This document shows, one piece after another, positions 45,583 through 54,655 of a stretch of DNA of 64,000 nucleotides. Below the pieces are notes generated by a model that did no database searches, was not told the origin of the DNA, and saw only the letters and a list, made by a program, of their open reading frames with translations. The position numbers were made by a program, and so were the translations under genes. The stretch covers positions 1 through 64,000 of the forward strand of contig CAADGG010000079.1 of the NCBI GenBank assembly GCA_900696485.1, read 5' to 3'. Within the stretch, counting starts at the first letter, position 1. Each line of letters opens with the position of its first letter. Origin of the DNA: an uncultured Pseudomonadota bacterium (GTDB taxonomy: Bacteria; Myxococcota_A; UBA9160; PR03).

Positions 45583-46455
45583 CTACGAGCGAGCCGCGGC
45601 GCACGCGGTGTCTTGCGCCGCGCCGCGCCAGTAGCGGGCGCGGGCCGGAATGCGCCAGAAACCCTCGTCGGGGGTACGGAACGGCGCCGGATCGGCGGAC
45701 GACGGCAGCCAGGCGGTGAGGAAGCCGTCGCGTCCCCAACCGTGGTACACACATCCGCTGTCGAGACCGCGTAGGCCCGGCGCCACGTGCAGGCCCTGCA
45801 ACGACCAATGGCCGTACACGATCCCGTAGCGATGGTTGCGCGCGGCCCAGCGCCGATGCCAGGCATCGGCCTCCTCGACCGGGATCCGCGCCGACCAGCG
45901 ACCGCGCGCATCGACACTGCGGCAACGCGTGAACCGGCCGAGCGCATCCGCATCGGCATCGCGGCGCAGATCAGCGGCCAGCAGCTCCGCCGCGCTGCGG
46001 CGAGAGCCCCGCAGCCGCTCCTCGATCGCACCGGCGCGCCGCGCCAGTTCGGCCAGATCCCAGTCTGGCGCCACCGCCGCATGCACCATCGCGAAATCGG
46101 AGCCACCGATCCGATCGACCTGCGCGACGGGCCAGCTGCGCAGCCAGTCGATCCACGCCTCGCGATCGGGTGCGGCGAGCACGTCCTGGATCGTGTCGTC
46201 GGGGGCGAGCGGGCGCTGCTGCCAGGCCGCCCGCAGCAGCGCCAGCTCGTGGTTGCCGAGCACCAGATGCGCGCGGCCGGCATCGGCGAGCGAGCGCACC
46301 AGGCGCAGCACGCGCAGGTTGGCCGGCCCGCGGTTCACCAGGTCCCCGACCAGCCACAACTCGAACTCGCCGCCGAACGCGGCCCGCACACGCGCCACCA
46401 GCTCCTCGAGCTCGTCCGCGCACCCCTGCACATCCCCCACGAACACCCGTTGCAC
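45583..46455 (-). CDS. apaH: symmetrical diadenosine tetraphosphatase ApaH
   Basis: A 290-residue calcineurin-type metallophosphatase that splits Ap4A into two ADP. Metal motifs are VFVGDVQGCADEL (GDxQG), LWLVGDLVNRGP (GDxVxRG), HLVLGNHELALL (GNHE), and VYGHWSLQGLHV plus GLDSGCVYHG with the final histidines. The GTG at 46455 gives the normal N-terminus, and it lies only 2 bases from palindromic element copy 3, so no clear Shine-Dalgarno site is present outside the element. A GTG nine bases further in is an alternative start. Confidence 0.9.
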   Translation of the reverse strand: MQRVFVGDVQGCADELEELVARVRAAFGGEFELWLVGDLVNRGPANLRVLRLVRSLADAGRAHLVLGNHELALLRAAWQQRPLAPDDTIQDVLAAPDREAWIDWLRSWPVAQVDRIGGSDFAMVHAAVAPDWDLAELARRAGAIEERLRGSRRSAAELLAADLRRDADADALGRFTRCRSVDARGRWSARIPVEEADAWHRRWAARNHRYGIVYGHWSLQGLHVAPGLRGLDSGCVYHGWGRDGFLTAWLPSSADPAPFRTPDEGFWRIPARARYWRGAAQDTACAAARS

Positions 46456-46457
46456 CC

Positions 46458-46542
46458 CGTCAAGAAAGGGGTCGGGTTCGAAATGTCAACTTTTCCCCGT
46501 TGGGGAAAAGTTGACATTTCGAACCCGACCCCTTTCTTGACG
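46458..46542. repeat. palindromic element, copy 3 (85 bp)
   Basis: A perfect inverted repeat centred on base 46500, with the shared outer and inner boxes, variable segment CGAAAT and its exact complement on the right arm. This is the only copy that lies between divergent genes: it touches the start of apaH (2 bases away) and is 80 bp from the acyl-CoA synthetase start. It would form a hairpin directly in the apaH leader RNA. Confidence 0.9.
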
Positions 46543-46622
46543 CCGCGCTAGGGTTGAGGGTTTGCGGTGGGGCGGCCGGGCCTCGCCTCGGGATCGACTC
46601 GAAGCGATAGGAGAGACGGCGC

Positions 46623-48257
46623 ATGGACTGGAACCTCGCGGACCTGTTCGAGCTGGTGGCGGATACGGTGCCGGAGCGGCTCGCCCTCGCGCACGGTATC
46701 GCCGGTCCGACCCGCACCTGGCGGGAGCTGGATCAGCGCAGCAATGCGCTCGCACACCACCTCGCGCGGGGGCACCAGCCACACGACAAGCTGGCGCTCT
46801 ACGCCTACAACCGCCCCGAGTTCATCGAGACGCTGGTCGCCGCCCTCAAGGCCCGGCTCGTGCCGGTGAACGTCAACTATCGCTACCGGGAGGAAGAGCT
46901 CGTCTACCTGCTCGACAACTCGGACGCCACCGTCGTCGTCTACCAGGCCGAGTTTGCCGACCGCGTCGCGAAGGTCCGGGAGCGTCTCCCCAAGGTGCGC
47001 GAGTGGATCGAGGTCGCCGACGAGGACGCGGAGAGCGGCGCTGGGTGCGCCTCGTTCGCGACGCCGTACGAACAGGTCCTCCGCGGCGGCAGCGAGCAGC
47101 GCCTCGACATCCGTCGCGAACCGACGGACCTGATCTTCATGTACACCGGCGGGACCACCGGCATGCCGAAGGGCGTGATGTGGGAGCACAAGGCGCTCTA
47201 CAACTCGCTGGGAGGGGGCGGCAACGCCGTGCTCGGCGAAGCCGCCAGCGAGTCGCGCGAGCAGCACCGCGAACGTGTCTCGCTGGAGGGACGCGCACAG
47301 AAGCTGATCCCGGCCTGTCCGCTGATGCACGGCACGGGGCTGTTCACCGCGATCAATGCGCTCGGCGGTGGCGGCACCATCATCACCGTGGCCGGCAAGA
47401 GCTTCGACGCGGAGGAGCTCTGGTCCGTCGCCGAGGCCCGCGGCGCGACGGGCTCGTCGATCGTCGGCGACGCCTTTGCCAAGCCGATGCTGAAGGCTCT
47501 CGACGAGCATCCCGGCCGCTGGGATCTGTCGAAGTTCTTCTTGCTCGTCTCGTCGGGCGTGATGTGGAGCCCACCGGTCAAGCAGGCGCTGCTCGAGCAT
47601 CTACCACACGCGCTGCTCTACGACTCGTTCGGCTCGAGCGAGGCGGTCGGCTTCGGCGCCGAGCTGACGACGAAACAGAGCACCATCTCGCTCGGCCGCT
47701 TCAAGATCGGCCCGAATTGCAAGGTGTTCACGCCGGAGGGCAAGGAGGTCGCGCCGGGCAGCGGCGAATCCGGTTTCATCGCCCGCGCCGGACCGATCCC
47801 GCTCGGTTACTACAAAGACGAGAAGAAGAGCGCCGAGACGTTCAAGGAGTATCAGGGCCGGCGCTGGTCGATCCCGGGCGACTGGTGCACGGTCGCCGAG
47901 GACGGCACGCTCGTGCTGCACGGGCGCGGGTCCGTGTGCATCAACACGGCCGGCGAGAAGGTCTACCCGGAAGAAGTCGAAGAGGCGTTGAAGACGCATC
48001 CGGCCGTGGCCGACGCCATCGTCGTCGGTGTGCCGGACGAGAAGTGGGGCGAGGCCGTCACCGGCGTCGTGCGCCTCGAAGCCGGCCAGCGCGCCGAAGA
48101 AGACGAACTCCGCGCGCACGTGCGAGAGCGCCTCGCCGGCTACAAGACTCCGAAGCGCATCGTCTTCACCGACATCGGTCTGCGCGCGGCCAACGGCAAG
48201 GCGGACTACAAAGGCGCCAAGCAGCAGGCGCTCGAAGCCGGCCGCGCGGGTCGCTGA
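46623..48257 (+). CDS. acyl-CoA synthetase (FadD/AMP-forming)
   Basis: A 544-residue adenylating enzyme. The A3 motif is MYTGGTTGMPKGVMWEH, A5-like LLYDSFGSSEAVGFGAEL, A7 PGDWCTVAEDGTLVLHGRG and A8/A10 GEKVYPEEVEEALKTHPAV followed by the catalytic Lys in NGKADYKGAKQQ. The profile is that of FadD3/FadD19-like synthetases used for fatty or steroid side-chain acids, forming acyl-CoA, AMP and PPi in the cytosol. ATG 46623 has AGGAG 8-10 bases upstream. It converges with the CBS-domain gene over a perfect palindrome. Confidence 0.9.
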   Translation: MDWNLADLFELVADTVPERLALAHGIAGPTRTWRELDQRSNALAHHLARGHQPHDKLALYAYNRPEFIETLVAALKARLVPVNVNYRYREEELVYLLDNSDATVVVYQAEFADRVAKVRERLPKVREWIEVADEDAESGAGCASFATPYEQVLRGGSEQRLDIRREPTDLIFMYTGGTTGMPKGVMWEHKALYNSLGGGGNAVLGEAASESREQHRERVSLEGRAQKLIPACPLMHGTGLFTAINALGGGGTIITVAGKSFDAEELWSVAEARGATGSSIVGDAFAKPMLKALDEHPGRWDLSKFFLLVSSGVMWSPPVKQALLEHLPHALLYDSFGSSEAVGFGAELTTKQSTISLGRFKIGPNCKVFTPEGKEVAPGSGESGFIARAGPIPLGYYKDEKKSAETFKEYQGRRWSIPGDWCTVAEDGTLVLHGRGSVCINTAGEKVYPEEVEEALKTHPAVADAIVVGVPDEKWGEAVTGVVRLEAGQRAEEDELRAHVRERLAGYKTPKRIVFTDIGLRAANGKADYKGAKQQALEAGRAGR

Positions 48258-48262
48258 AGAGC

Positions 48263-48302
48263 CGTCGGCCTGCTGGAGGCCTAGGCCTCCAGCAGGCCGA
48301 CG
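48263..48302. terminator. perfect 40-bp palindrome, bidirectional terminator candidate
   Basis: CGTCGGCCTGCTGGAGGCCT followed by its exact reverse complement, with no spacer, six bases after the acyl-CoA synthetase stop. The centre (CCTAGG) contains the CBS-domain gene's stop codon, and its last codons (LLEA) lie in the right arm. Placement between convergent genes fits a two-way terminator; there is no T-run. Confidence 0.7.
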
Positions 48303-48751
48303 AGATCGAGCGCCGTGATCAATCCCACGATGCGGTCGTCGCCCCGGACGACGATCACGCGATGAATCCGCTGCGCCCGCATGAGTCTCGCGATCTCCGG
48401 AACCGTCGTGTCCTCGGCGACGGTGACGGCCCCCCTCTGCATCACATCGCCGACCGAGATCTGCTCGAGCCGGTCCTGGAAATCCTGCGGCGCACTCGTC
48501 CAGTCCGGCCCGGAGAACTCGAGGACGTCGCGGAAGTAGACGGCGGTGGTTCCGGCACTCCCGTGCTCTTCGTCGACGGCGCGCAGTAGATCCGTGATCG
48601 AAACGACCCCCAGCAGCCGCTCGGTTTCGTCGACGACCGGGGCGCCGTGGATCTCCTCCTCGAGGAACAAGCGCGCCACCCGCGCAAGCGGCGTGTTCGC
48701 ATCCACCGAGAGCACCGAAGTCTGCATCACGTCACGGGCTCGCAGCGCCAT
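48281..48751 (-). CDS. CBS-domain pair protein
   Basis: A 156-residue protein built of two CBS modules: RARDVMQTSVLSVDANTPLARVARLFLEEEIHGAPVVDETERLLGVVS (about 5-52) and VGDVMQRGAVTVAEDTTVPEIARLMRAQRIHRVIVV (about 99-134). CBS pairs bind adenosyl ligands such as AMP, ATP or NADH and act as energy sensors, usually by influencing other proteins. No catalytic domain is attached. ATG 48751 has AGGAGGA upstream. The final codons lie inside the bidirectional hairpin. Confidence 0.87.
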   Translation of the reverse strand: MALRARDVMQTSVLSVDANTPLARVARLFLEEEIHGAPVVDETERLLGVVSITDLLRAVDEEHGSAGTTAVYFRDVLEFSGPDWTSAPQDFQDRLEQISVGDVMQRGAVTVAEDTTVPEIARLMRAQRIHRVIVVRGDDRIVGLITALDLVGLLEA

Positions 48752-49088
48752 TCGTCCGGGTCCTCCTCGGACACGGATCTAGCATCAAGCGTGCCGGCCG
48801 GCCGGCTCGCCGGATCGACACGCCGGGCCGCTCCTCAGGCGCCGCCACGCCGCGAAGCGGGACTCGCAGACGCTGGGACGGCCAGACCGACTGTGACCGA
48901 ACGACACAGTCGCGCCCGCGTGACACCGCCGCTTCACGCGCCGGATCGGCGGTCCCGCGAGGGGAGGAGCCGTCCCGTATGTGACGGATCCTTCATCCCT
49001 CCGGGGGGATTCTCAACTTGGGGCCCGCGCACTCCGTTAGAATCCGAGAACGATCGGAGCGTGCCCTCCACGCGCCCGGGGAGCTGCC
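48752..49088. other. 337-bp divergent intergenic region
   Basis: Separates the CBS-domain and DHH-family genes. A TTAGAAT resembling a -10 box lies about 50 bp before the DHH start, but no -35 at the usual spacing is convincing. The sequence is otherwise GC-rich with no recognisable RNA or repeat. Confidence 0.4.
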
Positions 49089-50483
49089 TTGAATCGCCGC
49101 ATCATCGTCTGCGACGGCGCAGAGCTGGCGCGCCTCTGGTTGCGCATCGGCGCCGGCGACAACGAGGAGCTGACCTGGGTTCCGCGCGAAGATGAGTCCC
49201 GCGCGCGTCCGCCCCGGTTCCGAGCCCTCCAGGGAGGCCTCGTCCCCGAAGCGATCCTGAAGCTCAACCCCAAGGAGGGGGACGTCTTCGGTGTCGGCTC
49301 CGAAGATCCCGCGTTCATCCGGCAGGCCGTGGCGGTCCTGACCGAAGCCACGCCGCACGCGCCGATCCTCGTGCTCTCCGATGAACTCGAGCCCGACCAG
49401 ATCGCCCCGCAGCGTTGCCTGCGCCTCGGTCGGCTTCGCTCGTTGATCCGCGACGACTTCGACGAGGAGTTCGACCACCTCGGCAACCTGCGCCGCGTCG
49501 TCGAGATCCGCGAACTGCTCGAGTCGCGCGAGAAGGTTGCGATCCTGCTGCAACCGGATCCAGATCCGGATGGCATCGCCTGTGGCTTTGCGCTGCGCAC
49601 GCTGACCGGACGCAAGAGTCCGACGATGCCGCTGGTCTCCTTCGGCGAGGTCAAGCGTCCCGAGAACCGCGCGATGGTGGCGGCGCTCGGGATCGACGTG
49701 CGCACACTCACGCCGGACGAGCTGTCGGAGTTCGACGGCCTCGTGCTGGTGGACGTGCAGCCGACGGTATTCGGCGAGAATCCGCCGCCGCGGGTCCTGT
49801 CCGTCGACGTCGTGATCGACCATCACCCCGAGCGCTCCGGGTACGACGCGACGATCCGCGACATCCGGCCCAGCTACGGCGCCACATCGACGATCCTGAC
49901 CGAGTACGCGCGGGCGGTGCGTCTCGAGATGCGACCGAAACTGGCCACCGCACTGCTCTACGGCATCAAGAGCGACACGCAACTGCTCGGCCGGGAGACC
50001 AGCCGCCACGACATCCAGAGCTTCGCGTTCCTGCACGCGATGCACAGCCCGGCGCTGTTGCGTCGCATCGAGCGGCCGGCGCTCCCGGTCGACGGCCTGC
50101 GCGCGCTGGGACGATCGCTCAGCCGCACGCGAGTCGAAGACGGCATCCACATGCTGGTGCTCGGCCGGGTTCGCGAGGACGTGATCCCGCAGGTGGCGGA
50201 TCTGGGCCTGCAGGCCGAAGGCGCCGAATGGTCGATCGCCGCCGGGATCGTCGGCGGCGATCTGGTCTTCTCGGTGCGAAACGTCGGCTACGTGCGCGCC
50301 GCCGGCGAAGTGGTGAGAGCAGTGGTCGAGGGCCTCGGCGTCGGCGGCGGCCACCGCACGATGGCCAAGGGCATCATTCCGCTGAAGGCCTTTCGCAAGA
50401 CCTACGGCAGGGCCGACAAGGCCACGATCCAGAAGGCGCTGCACGAGGCCTTCGTGCGCGCCATTCGCCGCGAGAACGACTAG
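49089..50483 (+). CDS. DHH/DHHA1-family phosphoesterase with N-terminal Rossmann-like domain
   Basis: A 464-residue protein starting at TTG with a GGGGAG ribosome site. Residues about 1-145 look like a nucleotide-binding or TrkA-N-like fold (RIIVCDGAELARLWL). DHH motifs follow: DPDPDGIACGFAL (DxD), LVDVQPTV and IDHHPE, with the DHHA1 end GVGGGHRTMAKG. This is the NrnA/RecJ-like arrangement for hydrolysing cyclic dinucleotides, pApA or short RNAs with Mn. The N-terminal domain could gate activity by a ligand. It stands alone between two gaps. Confidence 0.83.
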   Translation: MNRRIIVCDGAELARLWLRIGAGDNEELTWVPREDESRARPPRFRALQGGLVPEAILKLNPKEGDVFGVGSEDPAFIRQAVAVLTEATPHAPILVLSDELEPDQIAPQRCLRLGRLRSLIRDDFDEEFDHLGNLRRVVEIRELLESREKVAILLQPDPDPDGIACGFALRTLTGRKSPTMPLVSFGEVKRPENRAMVAALGIDVRTLTPDELSEFDGLVLVDVQPTVFGENPPPRVLSVDVVIDHHPERSGYDATIRDIRPSYGATSTILTEYARAVRLEMRPKLATALLYGIKSDTQLLGRETSRHDIQSFAFLHAMHSPALLRRIERPALPVDGLRALGRSLSRTRVEDGIHMLVLGRVREDVIPQVADLGLQAEGAEWSIAAGIVGGDLVFSVRNVGYVRAAGEVVRAVVEGLGVGGGHRTMAKGIIPLKAFRKTYGRADKATIQKALHEAFVRAIRREND

Positions 50484-50604
50484 GGCTCGGGAGTCCACCG
50501 TCGCATCCTCGAGCCCTCGCGGCTGGCTCGGGATGCACCGAGATCGCGCCTGCGGGCCGCTCGCCAGACGCGATCGCAGACAGGCGACCTCCCGAGACGG
50601 ACCG

Positions 50605-52155
50605 CTAACGCCCCTTCGTCAGCCCCGCCGTCGACTGCAGCCGCTTCAGCTCCTTGTCCGGAGGCGGCGTTCCGACCAGCTCCCAGGACTCGCGGCGCCA
50701 GCTTCCGTCTTCGGCGAGGTTCGCGAAGGCGGCGCCCATCGAGTCGATCACGCGCACCGGCCGCGCGGGATCGTCGGGCCAGCGCGGATAGTCCGGGCGA
50801 TCCTCACTCCAGCGGCCGGCGAAGACCCCGATGTCGATCGGCTCGTCCTCGACGTCGTAGGCGACGTAGTAGAGTGGCGCCAGCGTCTGCAGATCGAAGT
50901 ACCAGGTGACGCGGGCCTCCCCGCGGTCCCCCGGCTTGTCCTTGATGCGACCCTCGAGCACCAGCGTACGGCGCAGATCCCAGCGGTCGCTCGCGAAGGA
51001 AAGACCCCACGGGCCGAACTCGCGCTCCTCCTCGGTCGGATACATCGCGTTCCCCGCGTTGATCGGCGCCAGCAGGTCCCGGGTGCCGACCACGCGCCAG
51101 GTCCACAGCAGCGGCCGCAGCTCCTGACCCTCGAAGCCGTTGCGCTTGGTCTGCAGGGTGCCCGCATCGCCGCCGACGCCGCCGGCCACCAGCGCGCCAC
51201 CGGCGCCGGCGCTGCCGGGTCCACCTCCGACCGCCAACTGCGTCGCCTGCACGACGCCGACACTGAAGGATGGCATGTAGATTCCTTCGAGGTTCGTCGC
51301 CGAGATGCGCCGGACGCGGCGGTGCCCGGGCAGATAGGCGTGCAGATCGTCGGTGCGAATCGCCTTGGCGAGGCTGTCCTCGTGGCGATACTGCCGCCAT
51401 GCGTACTCGCGGGCGTTGAAGGGCTCGAAGAACTTGCCTCCGGCCACCCACCAGTTGCCCTTCGCGAAGGGCGTCGCATAGCCAGCGTCCGCCAGGTCGG
51501 CGCGATGCGAGATCTGGATCCGGAAGAGCTCACCCTCGAACGCCTCGGCACGACCGACGCGACCGAGCAGGTCCACGATGCGGAAGCGTCCGCGGAAGCC
51601 GGCGGCCTGGTAGCGTGCGGCCGCGTTCCAGGCCCAGCGGGCGCCGGCCCGCGCATCGGCCGGATCGATCGTGTCCGGCGCGAACGGAAGACCGGCCTCC
51701 CAGCCTTCGAGACCGCCGTCCTCCGTCAGCGTCGCCTGACCGGCATGCCGCGCCGTCGCATCGGAGAAGAACGCGGGCGGCGAATAGTCGCGGTAGCACG
51801 GCCCGATCTCGAGACGCATGCCCTCGTAGAAGAACCGCTCGCGATAGGTCCACAGGGCCTCTGGCAGGAAGCGCCGGAGCCTCTCGAGCTGCGGCAGCGC
51901 AACGGACGCGCCGGGCTCGAACGGGAACGAAGCCGGCGCGTCCTCGCCACCGAGGTCGGGCAGGCCGTCGACGCGATCGCAGCGGCCCTCCGGCGGAACC
52001 GCCCATCGCTCGCCGGCCGGCGCCGGCGACGAGACGTCGGGCTGCTCGGCGCGCGAAGCAGAAGGAAAGCACGCGAACAGCCCCAGCATCCCGGCGATCG
52101 AAAGCATCCACACGAACGGCGTTGCCGCAGACGGGGATCGATTCGAGCAGCGCAC
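50605..52155 (-). CDS. DUF1329-domain exported protein
   Basis: A 516-residue protein. The GTG at 52155 has AGGAGG 7 bases upstream and is followed by a signal peptide (WMLSIAGMLGLFACFPSASRAEQ). The rest matches DUF1329 (LolA/LolB-like outer-membrane sorting superfamily), with YFDLQTLAPLYYVAYDVEDEPIDIGVF and DRWDLRRTLVLEGRIKDKPGDR near the C-terminus. The family is often found beside fatty-acid and steroid-type CoA genes, with unknown role, probably envelope lipid trafficking. It is divergent from the GNAT gene across 83 bp. Confidence 0.83.
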   Translation of the reverse strand: MRCSNRSPSAATPFVWMLSIAGMLGLFACFPSASRAEQPDVSSPAPAGERWAVPPEGRCDRVDGLPDLGGEDAPASFPFEPGASVALPQLERLRRFLPEALWTYRERFFYEGMRLEIGPCYRDYSPPAFFSDATARHAGQATLTEDGGLEGWEAGLPFAPDTIDPADARAGARWAWNAAARYQAAGFRGRFRIVDLLGRVGRAEAFEGELFRIQISHRADLADAGYATPFAKGNWWVAGGKFFEPFNAREYAWRQYRHEDSLAKAIRTDDLHAYLPGHRRVRRISATNLEGIYMPSFSVGVVQATQLAVGGGPGSAGAGGALVAGGVGGDAGTLQTKRNGFEGQELRPLLWTWRVVGTRDLLAPINAGNAMYPTEEEREFGPWGLSFASDRWDLRRTLVLEGRIKDKPGDRGEARVTWYFDLQTLAPLYYVAYDVEDEPIDIGVFAGRWSEDRPDYPRWPDDPARPVRVIDSMGAAFANLAEDGSWRRESWELVGTPPPDKELKRLQSTAGLTKGR

Positions 52156-52238
52156 GAGTCTCCTCCTCGCGATCGGGGCTTCGCTGCATTCTATGCGACA
52201 TTGGGCGTCGAACGGACGCCGAATCGGAGGCAGCCGCG

Positions 52239-52886
52239 GTGATCGAGCTCGAAATCCGGCCGATGCGCGCGAACGAACGGATCGAGGCCGCCGGGGTCGC
52301 GGCCCGCGCCATGCGCGACAACCCGATCCACGTGGTGGTGTTCGGCCCCGATCCGGCTCGTCGCGTCGCCGCGCTGGACCGGATCTTCCGCGCGCTGTTC
52401 CGTGTCGCGCCCGCCGCGCCGCTGATCGCACTCCGCGCCGGTTTCATCGTCGGGGTCTGCGGCGCCGCACCGCCGGGAACGTGCCGACTCGCGGTTCCGG
52501 CGTGGCCGCGCGTGCTCATCGCAATGGCGCGCAATGGCCTCGGTCCCTTCCGGCGGACGCTGCACTGGCTCGAGGCCTGGAGCCAACGGGATCCAGCCGA
52601 GTCCCATTGGCACGTCGGACCCGTCGCCGTCGACGGAGGTCTGCAGGGTCTCGGGATCGGCAGCAGGATGCTGGCCGCCCTGGAAACCACTCTCGACGCG
52701 GACGGGGAACCCGCATGGCTCGAGACCGACAAGCCCGAGAACACGGTCTTCTACCAGCGGGCCGGCTTCACCATCAGCGCCGAAGCCGAGATCCTCGGTA
52801 CGCGCTGCTGGTTCCTCACCCGCCACCCGCGTCAAGAAAGGGGTCGGGTTGGAAACGTCAACTTTTCCCCAACGGGGAAAAGTTGA
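52239..52886 (+). CDS. GNAT N-acetyltransferase with element-encoded C-terminal tail
   Basis: A 215-residue protein. GTG 52239 has GGAGG 8 bases upstream. The acetyl-CoA-binding motif A is HVGPVAVDGGLQGLGIGSRML (Q/R-x-x-G-x-G), followed by VFYQRAGFTI. The native chain seems to end at FLTRHP; the last 18 residues (RQERGRVGNVNFSPTGKS) and the stop codon come from palindromic element copy 4. The substrate is unknown. The same C-terminal pattern occurs at the first gene of the window, showing that element insertion or proximity remodels protein ends. Confidence 0.83.
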   Translation: MIELEIRPMRANERIEAAGVAARAMRDNPIHVVVFGPDPARRVAALDRIFRALFRVAPAAPLIALRAGFIVGVCGAAPPGTCRLAVPAWPRVLIAMARNGLGPFRRTLHWLEAWSQRDPAESHWHVGPVAVDGGLQGLGIGSRMLAALETTLDADGEPAWLETDKPENTVFYQRAGFTISAEAEILGTRCWFLTRHPRQERGRVGNVNFSPTGKS

Positions 52887-52916
52887 CGTTTCCAACCCGA
52901 CCCCTTTCTTGACGCG
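52828..52916. repeat. palindromic element, copy 4 (89 bp)
   Basis: A perfect inverted repeat centred on base 52872 with loop AAC, sharing the outer and inner boxes and with variable segment GGAAAC and its exact complement. It supplies the GNAT C-terminal tail, and its last base (52916) is directly adjacent to the stop codon (52917-52919) of the convergent aldo-keto reductase gene. Confidence 0.9.
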
Positions 52917-54476
52917 TCAGCCGAGCGTCAGCAGGTCGTGCGACTCGAGCATGCGCTGCGGGATCGGGATGCCGACCGGGCAGCTCCCGAGACACGGCGC
53001 GGCGCAGCCGGCACACAGCGAGGCATTCCTGCCGAGCCGCGCATAGAACTGGAGACCACGCTTCTCGAGGCGGTAGTCCTCGAAGTACATGCGGTAGCGG
53101 AGCACGTCGTGGATCGCGAGGCCTTCCGGGCAGCGGTCCAGGCACGCGCCGCAGTGGGGCGGGCAGTAGCTGCCGGCGATCTGCTGATCGTAGTGACGCA
53201 ACACCGCGTGATCCGCCGGCGCGAGCCGGCCACCCGACGCGAACAGGTACTCGTCGAGATGCTGCGGCTCGATGAACGAAACCACCAGGCAGTTCACATC
53301 GGGGTTCGACAACACCCACCTGAAGGCGGCCTGACTGTACGCGTCGGCATGCTCGCGGAACCCGACGAGTCCGTGGTGTCGGGCCCCCTTCAGCGTCTTC
53401 ATCGCGACGACGCCCATGTCCTGCTCGCGGCGTGCCCGTGCGATCACCTCGCCGAGCGACGGCCAGATGCCGTGATGGTAGGCCGGCATCATCACGTCGA
53501 AGCGACCGGACCGGATCGCCCGATCGGCCACCTGCACCAGATTCGGCGTGTGCGTCGAGAAGCCGAGGAAGCGGACCTTTCCTTCCTCCTTCAGGCGGTC
53601 GAAGGCCTCGTGCAGATTCGGATCCATCAGGCGTTCGATCTCGTCGCAGGAGTGCACGTGCGCGAGATCGACGTAGTCGGTCCCGAGCCGCGCGAGACTG
53701 CTCTCGATGACCGCCTTGTACCTCGCCACCGGCGAGCCGGCCGCCACGTGACCCGACGGCGAGCAGAACTTGGTGGCGAGAAAGAGCTTCGAGCGATCCT
53801 TCCCGCGCAGCGCACGACCGATCGCCTGCTCGCTACCGGAGCCGGAGTAGTCCGGCGCGGTATCGAGGTAGTTGACGCCGCGCTCGATCGCCTCTCGCAC
53901 CAGCGCCTCGCCGGTTTCGCCCTGGATCGCACCGGTGCCGAGCGAGATGTCCGAGACCTCGAAGCCGGTCCGACCGAGTCGGCGATAGGCCGTGATGCGC
54001 GCCCCTCGCCAGGCGTCTGGCCATTGTCTTGCCGTCTTCTCGACGGCGCCGCCAAAGATCTGCGTCGCCGGCCCGCGCCAGCCTCGCCCCTCGTTGCCGA
54101 GCCCGAGGAAGGCGCGCGCAAACGCCATCGCGGCGCCCGCGACCGTCGTCAGCACGGCGGCGCTGGCCCCGGACGCAGCGCCGGTCAGGAAATTGCGTCG
54201 CATCGGATCGGTGGCCGCGCGGAGGCTGCGCCGCACCAGCCAGAACGTCAGCCCGGCGCTGCCGAGAAGCAGCAGCGCAGCGAGCATCAATCCGGCCGTC
54301 GAGAAGCCGACCTCTGGAATCAGCGCGCTGCCGATCTTCTCGAGCCACTCGCCGGCCGGGAACGCGGCGGCCTCGAGTCCGATGAACGTGCGATAGAGCA
54401 CGGCGCCGGCCAGGTAGAACCCGATCCCCAGCGAGAGGGCAAGACCGAGCAGGAACGCGTTGCGGGGCCGACGCAT
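52917..54476 (-). CDS. membrane-anchored aldo-keto reductase with two [4Fe-4S] motifs
   Basis: A 519-residue protein. Two helices lie at about 8-28 and 58-82, then a RRNFLTGAASGASAAVL stretch at 93-109 that looks like a twin-arginine signal region. The aldo-keto reductase barrel (RRLGRTGFEVSDISLGTGAIQGE, DTAPDYSGSGSEQAIG, FLATKF, LAHVHSCDE) fills about 165-455. The C-terminus holds two clusters, CPPHCGACLDRCPEG and CAGCAAPCLGSCPVG, for two [4Fe-4S] centres. This AKR plus iron-sulfur layout is known in soluble Fe-S AKRs; the membrane and Tat-like part is unusual. The start 54476 was chosen from the hydrophobic N-terminus. Confidence 0.82.
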   Translation of the reverse strand: MRRPRNAFLLGLALSLGIGFYLAGAVLYRTFIGLEAAAFPAGEWLEKIGSALIPEVGFSTAGLMLAALLLLGSAGLTFWLVRRSLRAATDPMRRNFLTGAASGASAAVLTTVAGAAMAFARAFLGLGNEGRGWRGPATQIFGGAVEKTARQWPDAWRGARITAYRRLGRTGFEVSDISLGTGAIQGETGEALVREAIERGVNYLDTAPDYSGSGSEQAIGRALRGKDRSKLFLATKFCSPSGHVAAGSPVARYKAVIESSLARLGTDYVDLAHVHSCDEIERLMDPNLHEAFDRLKEEGKVRFLGFSTHTPNLVQVADRAIRSGRFDVMMPAYHHGIWPSLGEVIARARREQDMGVVAMKTLKGARHHGLVGFREHADAYSQAAFRWVLSNPDVNCLVVSFIEPQHLDEYLFASGGRLAPADHAVLRHYDQQIAGSYCPPHCGACLDRCPEGLAIHDVLRYRMYFEDYRLEKRGLQFYARLGRNASLCAGCAAPCLGSCPVGIPIPQRMLESHDLLTLG

Positions 54477-54655
54477 GCAAACTCTCCGGATCTTGAGTCG
54501 AGAATCGACCGGGCGGGCGAACCTTGCCCGGATCTCGCGAGAGTACCCGGTCCCGCGGGCAGGGCGACTCGCCACACGCCGTGCCGGCGCACGGCCGCCT
54601 CGCGCCGGCACGGTTGTGTTACGTTCGCCCCCTGCCGCAATCGGAGGCAGGTTTC

